A DNA stretch of 64,000 nucleotides from Pseudonocardia sp. TRM90224 (GCF_021245725.1 NZ_JAJGSX010000003.1:186001-250000), one strand, 5' to 3'. Shown: positions 44,094-52,375, counted from the first letter of the stretch. A program made the numbers and translations. The notes: generated by a model from the letters alone, not told the origin.

Positions 44094-44371
44094 CCGCTCG
44101 GTCGAGCCCGTTCCCCTTCACGCAGCCAGGCTCGTGCGGCATTCCCGCTTCGTGGGCGGCGGCCGCCGCTGGGGCGGCGCCGGGCCGGGCCGACGAAGGC
44201 GGCGAGAGCGTCCCGCAGTTTGCTGACATTCGCCGTGGAGAGATCAATCTCGTAGTTGCGGCCGTCTATGCCGAACTCGACTGTCTCGTCAGCGGCCTGT
44301 CCGTCCAGGTCGTCGACGAGCCGCGCACCTCGCGAATTTGCGCCACTGTCCCTGTCCTCCGTCGTTCTCAT
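44090..44371 (-). pseudogene. lsr2: Lsr2-like nucleoid protein, C-terminus damaged
   Basis: Residues after MRTTEDRDSG contain LVDDLDGQAADETVEFGIDG and YEIDLSTANVSKLRDALAAF, the Lsr2 dimerisation domain. The AT-hook domain, normally ending with RGR and conserved helices, is replaced by SGNAARAWLREGERARPSG and then a frame running antisense into the oxidoreductase gene. The DNA-binding RGR loop is absent, so it may act as a dominant-negative fragment or be dead. Lsr2 silences foreign AT-rich DNA. Confidence 0.7.
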
Positions 44372-44425
44372 GTTGGCTGTTGGGCACCCCCGACCCAATG
44401 ACCTAGTAGTACTTCGTTAGGTCGG

Positions 44426-46233
44426 TGTCAACGGCGCGTTGGAACTGGATCTGGATCTGGCCCACTTTGCGTGATCGGACTGGCCCGGCGGGGTCACCTG
44501 GCGAGCAGGACTCGCTTGCGGAGTAGGTCGAAGTTGGCGCGGCCATACATCTGCCTCTTGATCATCTTTATGCGGTTGACGTTGCCCTCGACCGAGCCGG
44601 AGCTGTGCGGCAGGGTCAGTCCGTTGCGGACGGCGTCGTAGTCGCGGCGTAGGCCGGTGACGAATCTGTGCAGGTGGGGCAGGTCGTTGGATTCGACGGC
44701 GGCCATCCAGGCGTCCAACCGGTCGCCGTGGCGGCCGGTGAGCATGTCGCCGAACGCGGCGACGTGCGTGGCGGTGTTCTGCAGGTGGGGGCAGGCCGCC
44801 AACACCTGCTTGAGGTGGAGTTGCTCTTCGGCGTCGCGTTTGTTGGGGTGGTGCAGGATCCACGAGGCGATGCGTCGGATCTTGGGCAGCGCCGGTTTCG
44901 GCGGCGGTGCGGCGTCCAGTGCGCGGAACGGTGCGAGGTAGGCAGCGACGGTGCCGCGACATCCGCGGTAGCCCTGTCCGCGGATCTCCTCGAACAGGGT
45001 TGTGGCGTTGCGGATCCCGGCGTTGAAGCGTTCATGCAGGTAGGGCTTGAAATCATCGAGCACGCTGCGGCGGCCCGCGCGCGGCTTGGCCAGTAGCTCC
45101 TCGACATCAGTGGCGCGGTAGAAACGGCGCACGGTCTCCTTCGCCAGCCCGAGTTCCCGCATGATGGCCTTGATGCCCCTGCCTTGGCCCTTGAGAGCCT
45201 GCACCCGCTCGTAGCGGTCCTTGGTGCGCGTGACCAGGGCGGAGTTCTCGGCCCGCCCGGCCTGCGCGACCGCGGCGGTCTCGGCCAGGTCGGCAGAGCC
45301 ACCGGGTTCTGCGGGAATTTCGGGTGGGATGTCCTCAGCGGCGGCGCGCAGGCAGCCGTGGTGGGTGGCCACGGTCTTCTCGACATACTCGGCCAGGTTG
45401 TGCCACAGGTGCCAGCGGTCAGCGACCTGGATCGCCCCGGGAGCTCCGGTGCGGGCGCCCTCGGCGTACGCGCCGGCGCGGTCTCGACAGATCACCTCGG
45501 CGCCGGGATGGGCGAGTAGCCACGCGGCGAAGGAGTCGGCCTCCCGGTCCGGGAGCAGGTCGATCGGGCGCCTGGTAGCGATGTCGATCAGCACAGTGCC
45601 GTAGACGTGCCCGCGGCGCAGAGCGAAATCGTCCACGCCCAACACCATGACCGTGCCGACCTGCGGGTCCGGCAGCGCTCGGACCAGCCGCAACAGGGTG
45701 CTGCGGCTGGTCGGCAAGCCCAGCACGCCGGCCAGGCGGGCACCCGCCCGCCCGGCCAACGCCAGCCCGATCGACTCCAGCATCCGCCGCAGCAGCAAGC
45801 TGCGCCGGGCATGGCGCGCGGTCAGTCCCGTGATCTGCTCGGCGAACGTCCGTGCCGAGCACCAGGCGTTCTCGCAGAAGAAGCGGCGAACCCGCAGCTG
45901 GATCTCCACCCGTCGACCGGCGACCGCCGCGTCGGCCAGCCGCCGCTCATACCTGCTGTGCACCCGCGCTGACCTGGCTCCGCAACGCGGGCACGACGCC
46001 CGCTCTGCTCGTGCGTGCGCCCAGATCCGCAAGGCCCGGCCCACATCGGCGATCCGCTCGATGACGACATCTGCCAGATGCGGGAGCAGAACACGAACCC
46101 CGCCTTGATCACCACACCGGCGGAGATGATCAACCTTTCGAGATCAACAGTCCCGCGCGACACACCCAGACGAGGCCAAGTCGATCACGCAAAGTGGGCC
46201 AGATCCAGATCCAGTCCCAACGCGCCGTTGACA
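44426..46233 (-). mobile_element. Complete ISL3-family insertion sequence
   Basis: Long terminal inverted repeats of about 50 bp start TGTCAACGGCGCGTTGG at 44426 and end with the complement at 46233. One transposase gene fills the middle. The flanking 8 bp (TAGGTCGG and GGAGCGGC) do not match, so the copy has probably recombined after insertion. Its right end truncates a copy of the small membrane protein gene. Confidence 0.9.
44494..46044 (-). CDS. ISL3-family transposase
   Basis: A protein of at least 516 residues. The N-terminal zinc-binding region has CPRCGARSARVHSRY and RRFFCENAWCSARTF. The DDE core is visible as [29 protein letters not shown] and the late Glu in GSVEGNVNRIKMIKR. GTG 46044 is the first standard start, but the frame is open upstream (LLPHLADVVIERIADV), which matches the usual ISL3 N-terminus, so a non-standard start further upstream is likely. 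Confidence 0.92.
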   Translation of the reverse strand: MGRALRIWAHARAERASCPRCGARSARVHSRYERRLADAAVAGRRVEIQLRVRRFFCENAWCSARTFAEQITGLTARHARRSLLLRRMLESIGLALAGRAGARLAGVLGLPTSRSTLLRLVRALPDPQVGTVMVLGVDDFALRRGHVYGTVLIDIATRRPIDLLPDREADSFAAWLLAHPGAEVICRDRAGAYAEGARTGAPGAIQVADRWHLWHNLAEYVEKTVATHHGCLRAAAEDIPPEIPAEPGGSADLAETAAVAQAGRAENSALVTRTKDRYERVQALKGQGRGIKAIMRELGLAKETVRRFYRATDVEELLAKPRAGRRSVLDDFKPYLHERFNAGIRNATTLFEEIRGQGYRGCRGTVAAYLAPFRALDAAPPPKPALPKIRRIASWILHHPNKRDAEEQLHLKQVLAACPHLQNTATHVAAFGDMLTGRHGDRLDAWMAAVESNDLPHLHRFVTGLRRDYDAVRNGLTLPHSSGSVEGNVNRIKMIKRQMYGRANFDLLRKRVLLAR

Positions 46234-46237
46234 GGAG

Positions 46238-46350
46238 CGGCGGTGCGCTGCCAGTGCCGTGCTCGGCCAGCTGTGCGGAATCCTGGGCGACTCGCTGATC
46301 GCGATCGTGCTGCTTCGCTTCATCGTGCTGCCGCAGCGTGTTGGGTAGCT
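46238..46350 (+). pseudogene. 3' half of the small membrane protein gene (copy 2)
   Basis: RCAASAVLGQLCGILGDSLIAIV and a stop after LPQRVG match the second half of the 24857-25093 protein. The 5' half is missing because the ISL3 right end joins here. A VbhA-like gene follows, as at the first locus. Confidence 0.8.
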
Positions 46351-46513
46351 GCGGCAACGCGTCCTGCACGCAACGGCACATCTGATGTCCTTGTCGACAG
46401 GCCCGGGGAGATTCCGGTTCGCGAACCTCGAGGGATGCCTGGTCGAACGGTGGTCGTGGTAGTCGCCGGACCCGGTCTCACCGCGAGTACCTCGCAAGCC
46501 CGAGAATGTACTC

Positions 46514-46702
46514 ATGTCCGAGCATGAACGGCGGCTCGAAGCGTGGGAACGGCACGCCGCGGTGCGCGATGCGTTGGCGTCGGTGCGGGCGGAGGCAGTG
46601 GAGCCCGATGCTGACGGGCTACGGCTGATCGAGCGCGTCGCAGCAGGCGAGCTGACTACAGACCAGGCCCGGGAGCTGATGCTGGGGCTTTACCGCCAGT
46701 GA
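46514..46702 (+). CDS. VbhA-family antitoxin-like protein, copy 2
   Basis: A 62-residue protein with ALASVRAEAVEPDADGLRL. The inhibitory motif is changed: SVRAEA instead of SVRAEG, so the final Gly/Asn is lost. The rest (IERVAAGELTTDQARELML) is almost the same as copy 1. ATG 46514. No Fic-domain gene is near. Confidence 0.72.
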   Translation: MSEHERRLEAWERHAAVRDALASVRAEAVEPDADGLRLIERVAAGELTTDQARELMLGLYRQ

Positions 46703-47153
46703 GACATGAGCGACAGGCCCCCGGTGTGCGATGTGTTTGTCGACAGCGTCCGGCGGCCGTGCGCGCCGAGTGTCGACACCGAGGGTCTAAGCCTGACCCT
46801 GAGGGCTACGGCTGATCGAGCTGTCAATCGACACGAGCGGGTCTCGGCCGGCGAGCTGACTGGGGAACCTGACCGGGGTACCGGCCGGTTAGTAGATGTG
46901 GGGTTGTCGACGACAATGGCCCGGCTTGACGCTGCTGCCCCGGCGCGCAACTCGAGCCCGATACTGCGGTTGTTATCGACAGCGGCTGCCCCGACGTCGC
47001 TGCTGTTGATAGCCGACGTAGTGAACTGCTTACGGCGGGAGGTTGATCGTGATGTCGGTGGTGAGGCTGCGGCGTATCGGCTGGGATGCGTGGCTGGTGT
47101 CTGGCTGCCGATGACGAAATCAGTGTGGGTGTGCGAGGTTTTCTCGGTTACGG
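46703..47153. other. No recognised gene; one open frame of unknown value
   Basis: A plus-strand frame 46706-47185 (159 residues, MSDRPPVCDVFVDSVRRPC) starts 4 bp after copy 2 of the antitoxin-like gene and runs into the 3' end of the ImmA gene on the other strand. It has no domain. Its position would suit a toxin, but the overlap and composition argue against it. Confidence 0.35.
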
Positions 47154-48155
47154 CTATCGGCAGTCGCTGCACCGGCCGTCGATGACGGCGCGGGCTGCGA
47201 CGGATCGAAAGCATTCACTGCAGGCAAGAAGGGTGGCATCTCGTCGGCGGCAATCGCATTCATGGCAGCGTGGGCAAAACTGGTGGTTGCAGTCGGGACA
47301 GGGGTAGCCGTTGACCGTGCCGAGGAATCCGCATGGGCACCGCCGGTGGCCTTCAGGTCTGCGTGCCGGTGTGTGCTCCCCGGGGTGCAAGTGGAGGTTG
47401 TCGAGCTGCCACAGGTCGCTGACCACCATCAGCGCGTAGGTGCGCGAGGTCCCTGCGCAGGCGTCGAGGTAGAGCGTCTGTCGATCGTCTGCCCAGGGTG
47501 GTGACCAGAACGAACGGGTGCGCATGCTTGCGCCGGGTTGTAGCCGCCGGAGGGGGTGTACCGCTGGTACCGGGTCGCCCGGGCGGGGCCGCACGTGGAG
47601 CTCTCCGCGGACGGCGGCTCGGACCACTTCGTGACGGTTGAGATCGGTGATCAGCACCATCCCCGAACAGGGAAGACGTCGAGCGAGCGCGATCGCGCAG
47701 ACCTCCTGGCTCGCCGCGGTGGTGTCGGCCAGTCGGCGCAGATGGACGGCTTCGGGCGTCCCGGAGCCGATCACCGCGTCCAGTAGGGCGTCGGGAAGCA
47801 GCAGCCGCGAGGCGATCTCGTTGCACAGCTGTTCAAGCGCGTCCGCAGGCTTGTCCTGCTCGTGGACCCAGTCGAGGGCGGCGTCGTCGTGGTCGACAAG
47901 CCCGTGGGCGAACTCGTGAAGAATAGTGAAGTTCTGTCGGTTCGAGTCGGTCGGGACGTAAAGGATGGTGCCGTGCCGATGGAAGGACATCCCGTCACAC
48001 CATCCACCGGTTCCCCGTTCCTGCTGAAGTTCGGGAACCGGTGTCACATGGTAACCCTGACGCTGCAGGGCTCGGAGTGGGTCCGCGGCGAGGCCTGCGG
48101 CCGCGTCGTGGGGGATCGCGGCAGTGATCCTCTTTGCGTGCGCGGTCACGGTCAT
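47154..48155 (-). CDS. ImmA/IrrE metallo-endopeptidase with Cys-rich C-terminus
   Basis: A 333-residue protein. The zinc peptidase motif is HEFAH at 80-84 (FTILHEFAHGLVDHD), with a downstream Glu (LEQLCNEIASRLLLP). The last 65 residues hold about 13 Cys (CPCGFLG, CPDCNHQFCPRCHECDC, CSECF, CSDC), probably two or three zinc fingers. It is the last gene of the ubiquitin-like operon and overlaps the HTH gene by ATGA. The likely role is cleavage of the HTH or sigma protein in response to a signal, or substrate cleavage in defence. Confidence 0.85.
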   Translation of the reverse strand: MTVTAHAKRITAAIPHDAAAGLAADPLRALQRQGYHVTPVPELQQERGTGGWCDGMSFHRHGTILYVPTDSNRQNFTILHEFAHGLVDHDDAALDWVHEQDKPADALEQLCNEIASRLLLPDALLDAVIGSGTPEAVHLRRLADTTAASQEVCAIALARRLPCSGMVLITDLNRHEVVRAAVRGELHVRPRPGDPVPAVHPLRRLQPGASMRTRSFWSPPWADDRQTLYLDACAGTSRTYALMVVSDLWQLDNLHLHPGEHTPARRPEGHRRCPCGFLGTVNGYPCPDCNHQFCPRCHECDCRRRDATLLACSECFRSVAARAVIDGRCSDCR

Positions 48156-48892
48156 GGGCCGTCCAAGAACCCTTCGATCTGACGGAGGATCTCGATGATT
48201 CGCAGAAGCGCCGGCGCGGTGGGCTCGCGCTCGTTACGGTGAAAAGCGCTAGCGAGCGCATAGTCCACCCGGCGTCGGACGTCGGCGACCGGGACGCCCT
48301 CGTCGTCGGCCCACGCATTGAGCCGCGCGGCGATCGTCTCGTCGTCGAGAAGGCGTTGCCAAGGCTTCGCCCGGGGCGAGGACCTGCTCGGCATGAGCTT
48401 CGCCGGTGTGGTGTCGAGGATGTCGGCGACCGCGGCGACCAACGCGGGCGGTTGCGGGCTGTCCACACGCTCCCATGCCGCGACCTCCGCAGTCGTCACC
48501 TCCCACCCGCGGGCGACGAGACGCGCTCTGAGCTCGCTGGGCTTCAAGTGTCGGCGGCGGCGCGCGGCGCCCAGGGCGTGTGCGGCGAGCGGCCGGTCGG
48601 GATCGGGCACCAGCCCGAGAGCGATCGCGATGGGGTCGTCGACGGGCGACGGCGTGGCCGCACCCGCCGACCCCGCACTCACCGACGCCGCTGTCGCCGG
48701 CGGGTTGGTGATCGGGGCGGGCGGTCGGAGCGCAGCAAGCACGGGGCCGACCTCGAGGACGATCGCGTGTTGATCGGCGGGCAGGTGTTGGGCCAGCTTC
48801 AGATCCCCGGCCAGGTAGGCGGCGAGGGCACGTCCGAGGGGGGTGTCGTCGGCGGGGTCTGCGGGCTCTTCGTGGTGTTGGTCGGGTCTCAT
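48152..48892 (-). CDS. HTH (XRE-like) regulatory protein of the ubiquitin-like operon
   Basis: A 246-residue protein. A Pro/Ala-rich N-terminal half is followed by an XRE-like HTH at about 105-145 (LGAARRRRHLKPSELRARLVARGWEVTTAEVAAWER). The C-terminal part (LDDETIAARLNAWADDEGVPVADVRRRVDYALASAF) is helical and may bind the sigma factor. It overlaps its neighbours by ATGA on both sides. Together with the ImmA protease it recalls phage-type repressor/anti-repressor pairs. Confidence 0.7.
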   Translation of the reverse strand: MRPDQHHEEPADPADDTPLGRALAAYLAGDLKLAQHLPADQHAIVLEVGPVLAALRPPAPITNPPATAASVSAGSAGAATPSPVDDPIAIALGLVPDPDRPLAAHALGAARRRRHLKPSELRARLVARGWEVTTAEVAAWERVDSPQPPALVAAVADILDTTPAKLMPSRSSPRAKPWQRLLDDETIAARLNAWADDEGVPVADVRRRVDYALASAFHRNEREPTAPALLRIIEILRQIEGFLDGP

Positions 48893-49419
48893 CTCGGTCG
48901 CTCCTCCCGCATCTCGCCGAGGGCTTCATCGCGTAGTTGGCCGACGCGCTGCGTTGTGATGCCGAACTGCTCGGCGAGTTCGGCCCGGGTGAGTTCAGTG
49001 ATGTAGAGGCCTTCAATGATGGCCCTCTTGCGGGGGTCGAGTCGGTCGAGGCGTCGCTGCGCCTCCATTCTGGTGATCACGGTGTTGTCGTGGCCCGCGA
49101 CCGGGGTCCGGTCCGCGAGGTAGACCAGGTCAGCATCCTCGACAAGGTGCTCGCGTGCTGCCCGACCAGCCAGTCGTGCCGCCGCGTTCCGCACCGAGCG
49201 GACCAGGTAGGCCTCCCAGTTGTCGACGCCATGCAGTGTGCCGCGCTTGTGCTTGCTGACCAGGTCGTTGATCACACAGGCCACCGCATCGCGGGGGTCG
49301 ACTCCGGTCCCGGCCAGGTCAGCACCGGCGACCCGGTGCATGGTGTCGCCGTGGCGCTGGTAGAGCGCTGCGACGTCGGGCTGCTCGGTGGTGGACTCAC
49401 CCGCCAGCTGGCTGCTCAC
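48889..49419 (-). CDS. Sigma-70-like factor (ECF-like) of the ubiquitin-like operon
   Basis: A 176-residue protein from GTG 49419. The region-2 part is VAALYQRHGDTMHRVAGADL...AVACVINDLVSKHKRG with the partner helix DNWEAYLVRSVRNAAARLAGR. The region-4 HTH is LDPRKRAIIEGLYITELTRAELAEQFGITTQRVGQLRDEAL. Its start overlaps the E1 gene 3' end by 23 bp. It probably drives the operon or genes outside. An anti-sigma gene is not seen; the HTH protein may take that role. Confidence 0.8.
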   Translation of the reverse strand: MSSQLAGESTTEQPDVAALYQRHGDTMHRVAGADLAGTGVDPRDAVACVINDLVSKHKRGTLHGVDNWEAYLVRSVRNAAARLAGRAAREHLVEDADLVYLADRTPVAGHDNTVITRMEAQRRLDRLDPRKRAIIEGLYITELTRAELAEQFGITTQRVGQLRDEALGEMREERPR

Positions 49420-51034
49420 CCGAGCAAGTATCGTCTGCGCCGCCGAGCGATCCGTCTTGCGCCCGATCGGCGGGGGCGCCATAGAGCTGTTTGGTCCACC
49501 TGCGCCGGACGGCGGAGCGGCACACGCATCGGCCAGTGGCGTCGGCGAGGACGCGTCGCACAACTCCGGGGGGAAGACCCCCGAGATCGACATCGACACG
49601 CCGGTCGAGCAGGGGCAGCCCGTCGAGTTGTTTGACTACCTCCACCGCGGCGAGCACACCAGCGAACCACGACACATGCGGGGCGGCGACAGCCACCGCG
49701 CCCTCCCCAGCCGGGCCGGCCGGTCGCAGCGCTGCCTCGGCGTAGGCCTCGCGGACCAGATCCGCGAGGCGGTAGCCGACCACGTCGGTGCGACGGTGCG
49801 GCGGGACACGGCCGGCGGTGACGGCGAACCCGACGTCGGTGTCGGTCAGCCGGGTGTCGTGGTGGAGTAGCTGCAGGATCCGTGCCACCGGAAGGCCGGT
49901 GACCTCGGCATAGACCTGTGCCTGGGTCGCCGGGGGATCCGCGCAGACGTAGTCGCAGAACGGGCAGCGCAACCCGTCGGCGAACCGCTCGCGTTGAGCG
50001 TGCAGGGCCAACCCCGACACCCCGAGGGACAACGTCTCGCGGGCGAGGACGTCGGCGACATCGAGCCTGCCGCTCACCGTGTCGACCGAGGAGATGAGCA
50101 GGCCGTCGAAGCCGGGACGGTCGCGGGCGACCGCCCACTGCGCCACCCCGTGTGGGGCGGCGTCAGCGACGATGCCGAACTCGCGCAGCCGGCCCGTCGC
50201 CCAGACCGCCTTGTTTCCGAGCTCCCCGCCGCGCAGCGCGGGATAGCGAAAAGGGTTGTGGTTAGGATCGAGATCGTCGGCGTCGATGGCGGTCACCCGC
50301 ACTGACCGCCGATCCCCCACCGCGCGGTGGGGTGTCGCGATCGCCATCGCGAGAAGCGCGAGGGTGCTCGTGCCCACCGAGCCGACACCAGCGACGGCGA
50401 CCTCAAGGGCGCCCGGCGAGACGAGCTGGCCACCCACCGCTGCCGGTGCGCTGCGCCCGGGACGATGAGTGAGCAGGTCGAGGGCGTAGGGGCCATCGAG
50501 GATGAGCCCGGGGTAACCCAGGTTGCCGAGAACCCGGTTGAGGACCTGACCCACCGCCAGGCACGCTGCCGCGTGCACGCCCAGCGCGTGGGACGCTGGA
50601 TCCAGCGCCACCGGTGCGACACCCAAGCCCGCGGTCCAGTCCCCGCCGCCCACCCCGACATCACCCGCCGACACGCCTCGCGCGCCGACGGTGACCCGCA
50701 ACTGCCGCTTCGGCGCCGTCGCGGGGCGAGGCCACAACCGCTGGACCACCTCGACGATCTCCCCGACCGTCCCCACGCCCCACCAGTTGCCAGGTGCGGG
50801 GATGACACGCGAGATCGAGACGTCTCCCACGAGCCGGGCGAGCAACCCGGAGAGCGCGATGAGCGAGCAAGTGTGAGCGGCACCGGCCTCCTTGCCAACC
50901 TCGATGACCACCCGCACGTCGTCGAGCGCGGCCAGGGCCGCGACGCTCTGCTCGGTGTGCGACAGCGTTCCCAGCAGCCGCAGCCGCGGGTCGTTCCGGT
51001 CGGTCACCGACGTGTCGGTACTGGTGATGGTCAC
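49397..51034 (-). CDS. E1-like (ThiF/UBA fold) ubiquitin-activating enzyme
   Basis: A 545-residue protein. The adenylation domain starts at about 212 with VAVAGVGSVGTSTLALLAMA, and ATP/Ubl contacts lie in IDADDLDPNHNPFRYPALRG. A zinc site is formed by CPFC (357-360) and CVC (503-505). The first 200 residues are a separate domain of unknown fold. E1 enzymes adenylate the C-terminal Gly of a Ubl and form a thioester. The catalytic Cys is not obvious; Cys363 is a candidate. The GTG start overlaps the JAB stop (GTGA). Confidence 0.88.
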   Translation of the reverse strand: MTITSTDTSVTDRNDPRLRLLGTLSHTEQSVAALAALDDVRVVIEVGKEAGAAHTCSLIALSGLLARLVGDVSISRVIPAPGNWWGVGTVGEIVEVVQRLWPRPATAPKRQLRVTVGARGVSAGDVGVGGGDWTAGLGVAPVALDPASHALGVHAAACLAVGQVLNRVLGNLGYPGLILDGPYALDLLTHRPGRSAPAAVGGQLVSPGALEVAVAGVGSVGTSTLALLAMAIATPHRAVGDRRSVRVTAIDADDLDPNHNPFRYPALRGGELGNKAVWATGRLREFGIVADAAPHGVAQWAVARDRPGFDGLLISSVDTVSGRLDVADVLARETLSLGVSGLALHAQRERFADGLRCPFCDYVCADPPATQAQVYAEVTGLPVARILQLLHHDTRLTDTDVGFAVTAGRVPPHRRTDVVGYRLADLVREAYAEAALRPAGPAGEGAVAVAAPHVSWFAGVLAAVEVVKQLDGLPLLDRRVDVDLGGLPPGVVRRVLADATGRCVCRSAVRRRWTKQLYGAPADRAQDGSLGGADDTCSGEQPAGG

Positions 51035-51510
51035 CGGCGCTGCTCCTCGACGATCCAGCGGTCACGCATCGGGCCGCTGGGCAGTGGCTGCCACCGGGCA
51101 CCGTCGAAACGCAGTACCGCGCATGCCTCCAAGCCTCGCCGCAGGCCCAGACCGAAGTAGGGCACCACAATCGACAGCGCCCCGACGTGGCTCAAAACAG
51201 GGTTCGCGTCGTCGGCTCGGCTGTGGAACGCCTCGCCAGGATGTGAATGGATGCGGGCGACGTATAGCTCGTCGGACCCCAGGGCGGCGGCAAGCTGCAG
51301 CTGACCGCGCCGGGTCACCTCCACCGACACCCCGAGCGCCGACCGCGTAGCGCGCTGCTCGGGGATGACCAACCGCGCACCGCTCTCGCCGCAGGCGATC
51401 ATCGCGGTCCCCTCGCACCCACAGGCCCCCCGGTCCTCGAACCACTCGCGCGCCTGCTCGAGGACGACGACGGACAGGCGAAGGCAATCGAACTCTTGGA
51501 ACGTGCTCAC
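51031..51510 (-). CDS. JAB/Mov34 (JAMM) metalloprotease
   Basis: A 159-residue protein with the JAMM signature ARIHSHPGEAFHSRADD (His88, His90, Ser97, Asp100) and an upstream Glu33 in GCEGTAMIACGE. Such enzymes cut Ubl precursors or Ubl-target bonds using zinc. The GTG start overlaps the E2-like stop and the stop overlaps the E1 start, so it is part of the coupled operon. The spacing between HP and Ser is one residue shorter than in AMSH. Confidence 0.88.
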   Translation of the reverse strand: MSTFQEFDCLRLSVVVLEQAREWFEDRGACGCEGTAMIACGESGARLVIPEQRATRSALGVSVEVTRRGQLQLAAALGSDELYVARIHSHPGEAFHSRADDANPVLSHVGALSIVVPYFGLGLRRGLEACAVLRFDGARWQPLPSGPMRDRWIVEEQRR

Positions 51511-51917
51511 AGCCCCGCCTTTGCCAGCAGACGATCGAGCAGGTTGTCGGCTCGATGACGGAAGCGCACCGCATCCCAGCGTTCGGTGTGATGCCCCTCG
51601 TACAGGTAGAACGCCCGAGTGCCGCTCAAACACACCCAGGGGCGACCGAGCACCGGGTGCTCGCCGAGCGCGAAACCGGGGATCCACCTATCGAGCGGGA
51701 GGACGTCACCGTCCTCACCCACGAGGGCGACGTCGAAGGGCTCGGCGTCGTAAGCCGTGCCGTCCAGCTTCAACGTCCACGTCCCGTCCGGCCGCACCAA
51801 CTGCATGACCAGAGCAAGACCATCACGGTGCAGATCGCCAGCGCGGGCCCCCAACACCTGCCGCGCCAGCGCGAGTTCACCATCAAGGAGGTCAACGAGG
51901 ATCTGCGGGTGAAGCAT
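51507..51917 (-). CDS. E2-like ubiquitin-conjugating enzyme
   Basis: A 136-residue protein. The segment GEHPVLGRPWVCLSGTRAFYLY resembles the E2 core HP...G.(I/V)CL around the catalytic cysteine. Cys96 is the only cysteine in the protein, and Trp114 and the final helix (RADNLLDRLLAKAGL) follow as in UBC folds. The assignment is by motif and operon position. I prefer ATG 51917, although an in-frame TTG at 51932 exists. Confidence 0.7.
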   Translation of the reverse strand: MLHPQILVDLLDGELALARQVLGARAGDLHRDGLALVMQLVRPDGTWTLKLDGTAYDAEPFDVALVGEDGDVLPLDRWIPGFALGEHPVLGRPWVCLSGTRAFYLYEGHHTERWDAVRFRHRADNLLDRLLAKAGL

Positions 51918-51935
51918 GGTTGTCCCAAGCAACCC

Positions 51936-52265
51936 TCAGCCGTCGACCTGCGGCGCCCGCGACACCAGCACCAGCACGTCGCCGCGGACCACCCCAACCT
52001 CGCCGATGGTGCCCGTCGGGTCGAGCTCGGCGTCACCGAGCCGGGGCAGCGTCAGCGAGTAGTCCCCCTCGGCCAACTCCCCACGGGCCACGAAAATCCG
52101 CACCGACTCGACCGTCACGTCCCGGATGCGATCCGAGGCACGCACCGTGTCGTGGTGGGTGTGGCCGGACAGCGTCCGCACCGTCACCGGCAGCGGCCTA
52201 TCCCCCCGACCGTCGCCACCCCGACCCCGGTCCTGACCGCTGTTGTCGAAACCCACCTCGTTCAT
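51936..52265 (-). CDS. Ubiquitin-like (beta-grasp) protein ending in glycine
   Basis: A 109-residue protein. After a Gly/Asp-rich N-terminal 24 residues comes a beta-grasp-like domain (PLPVTVRTLSGHTHHDTVRA...DYSLTLPRLGDAELDPTGTIGEVGVVRGDVLVLV). It ends in Gly (RAPQVDG), so the E1 could adenylate it directly without prior trimming. ATG 52265 has GGAGG at a good distance. It is the first gene of the operon. Confidence 0.75.
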   Translation of the reverse strand: MNEVGFDNSGQDRGRGGDGRGDRPLPVTVRTLSGHTHHDTVRASDRIRDVTVESVRIFVARGELAEGDYSLTLPRLGDAELDPTGTIGEVGVVRGDVLVLVSRAPQVDG

Positions 52266-52345
52266 CGAACCTCCACCAGTACCGGCCCCCTGCCGGAGCC
52301 GCTCACCACGTAGAGGCCACGACCGACCCAACCCGAAAGGCAGAC

Positions 52346-52375
52346 GAGGTGTGACGCCTGGCACATTCACACCTC
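52346..52375 (-). promoter_or_regulatory. Perfect 9-bp dyad upstream of the ubiquitin-like operon
   Basis: GAGGTGTGA (52346-52354) and TCACACCTC (52367-52375) form a perfect inverted repeat around a 12-bp spacer, 81 bp upstream of the Ubl start. This is operator geometry for a dimeric regulator, plausibly the operon's own HTH protein. No clear -10/-35 pair is visible next to it, which would fit sigma-factor-specific transcription. Confidence 0.6.

Noticed and set aside
44418-46241. 8-bp target duplication of the ISL3 element
   Set aside because: TAGGTCGG and GGAGCGGC do not match.
46706-47185. Possible toxin gene behind VbhA-like copy 2
   Set aside because: No Fic or other toxin motif; overlaps the ImmA gene and is not found after copy 1.
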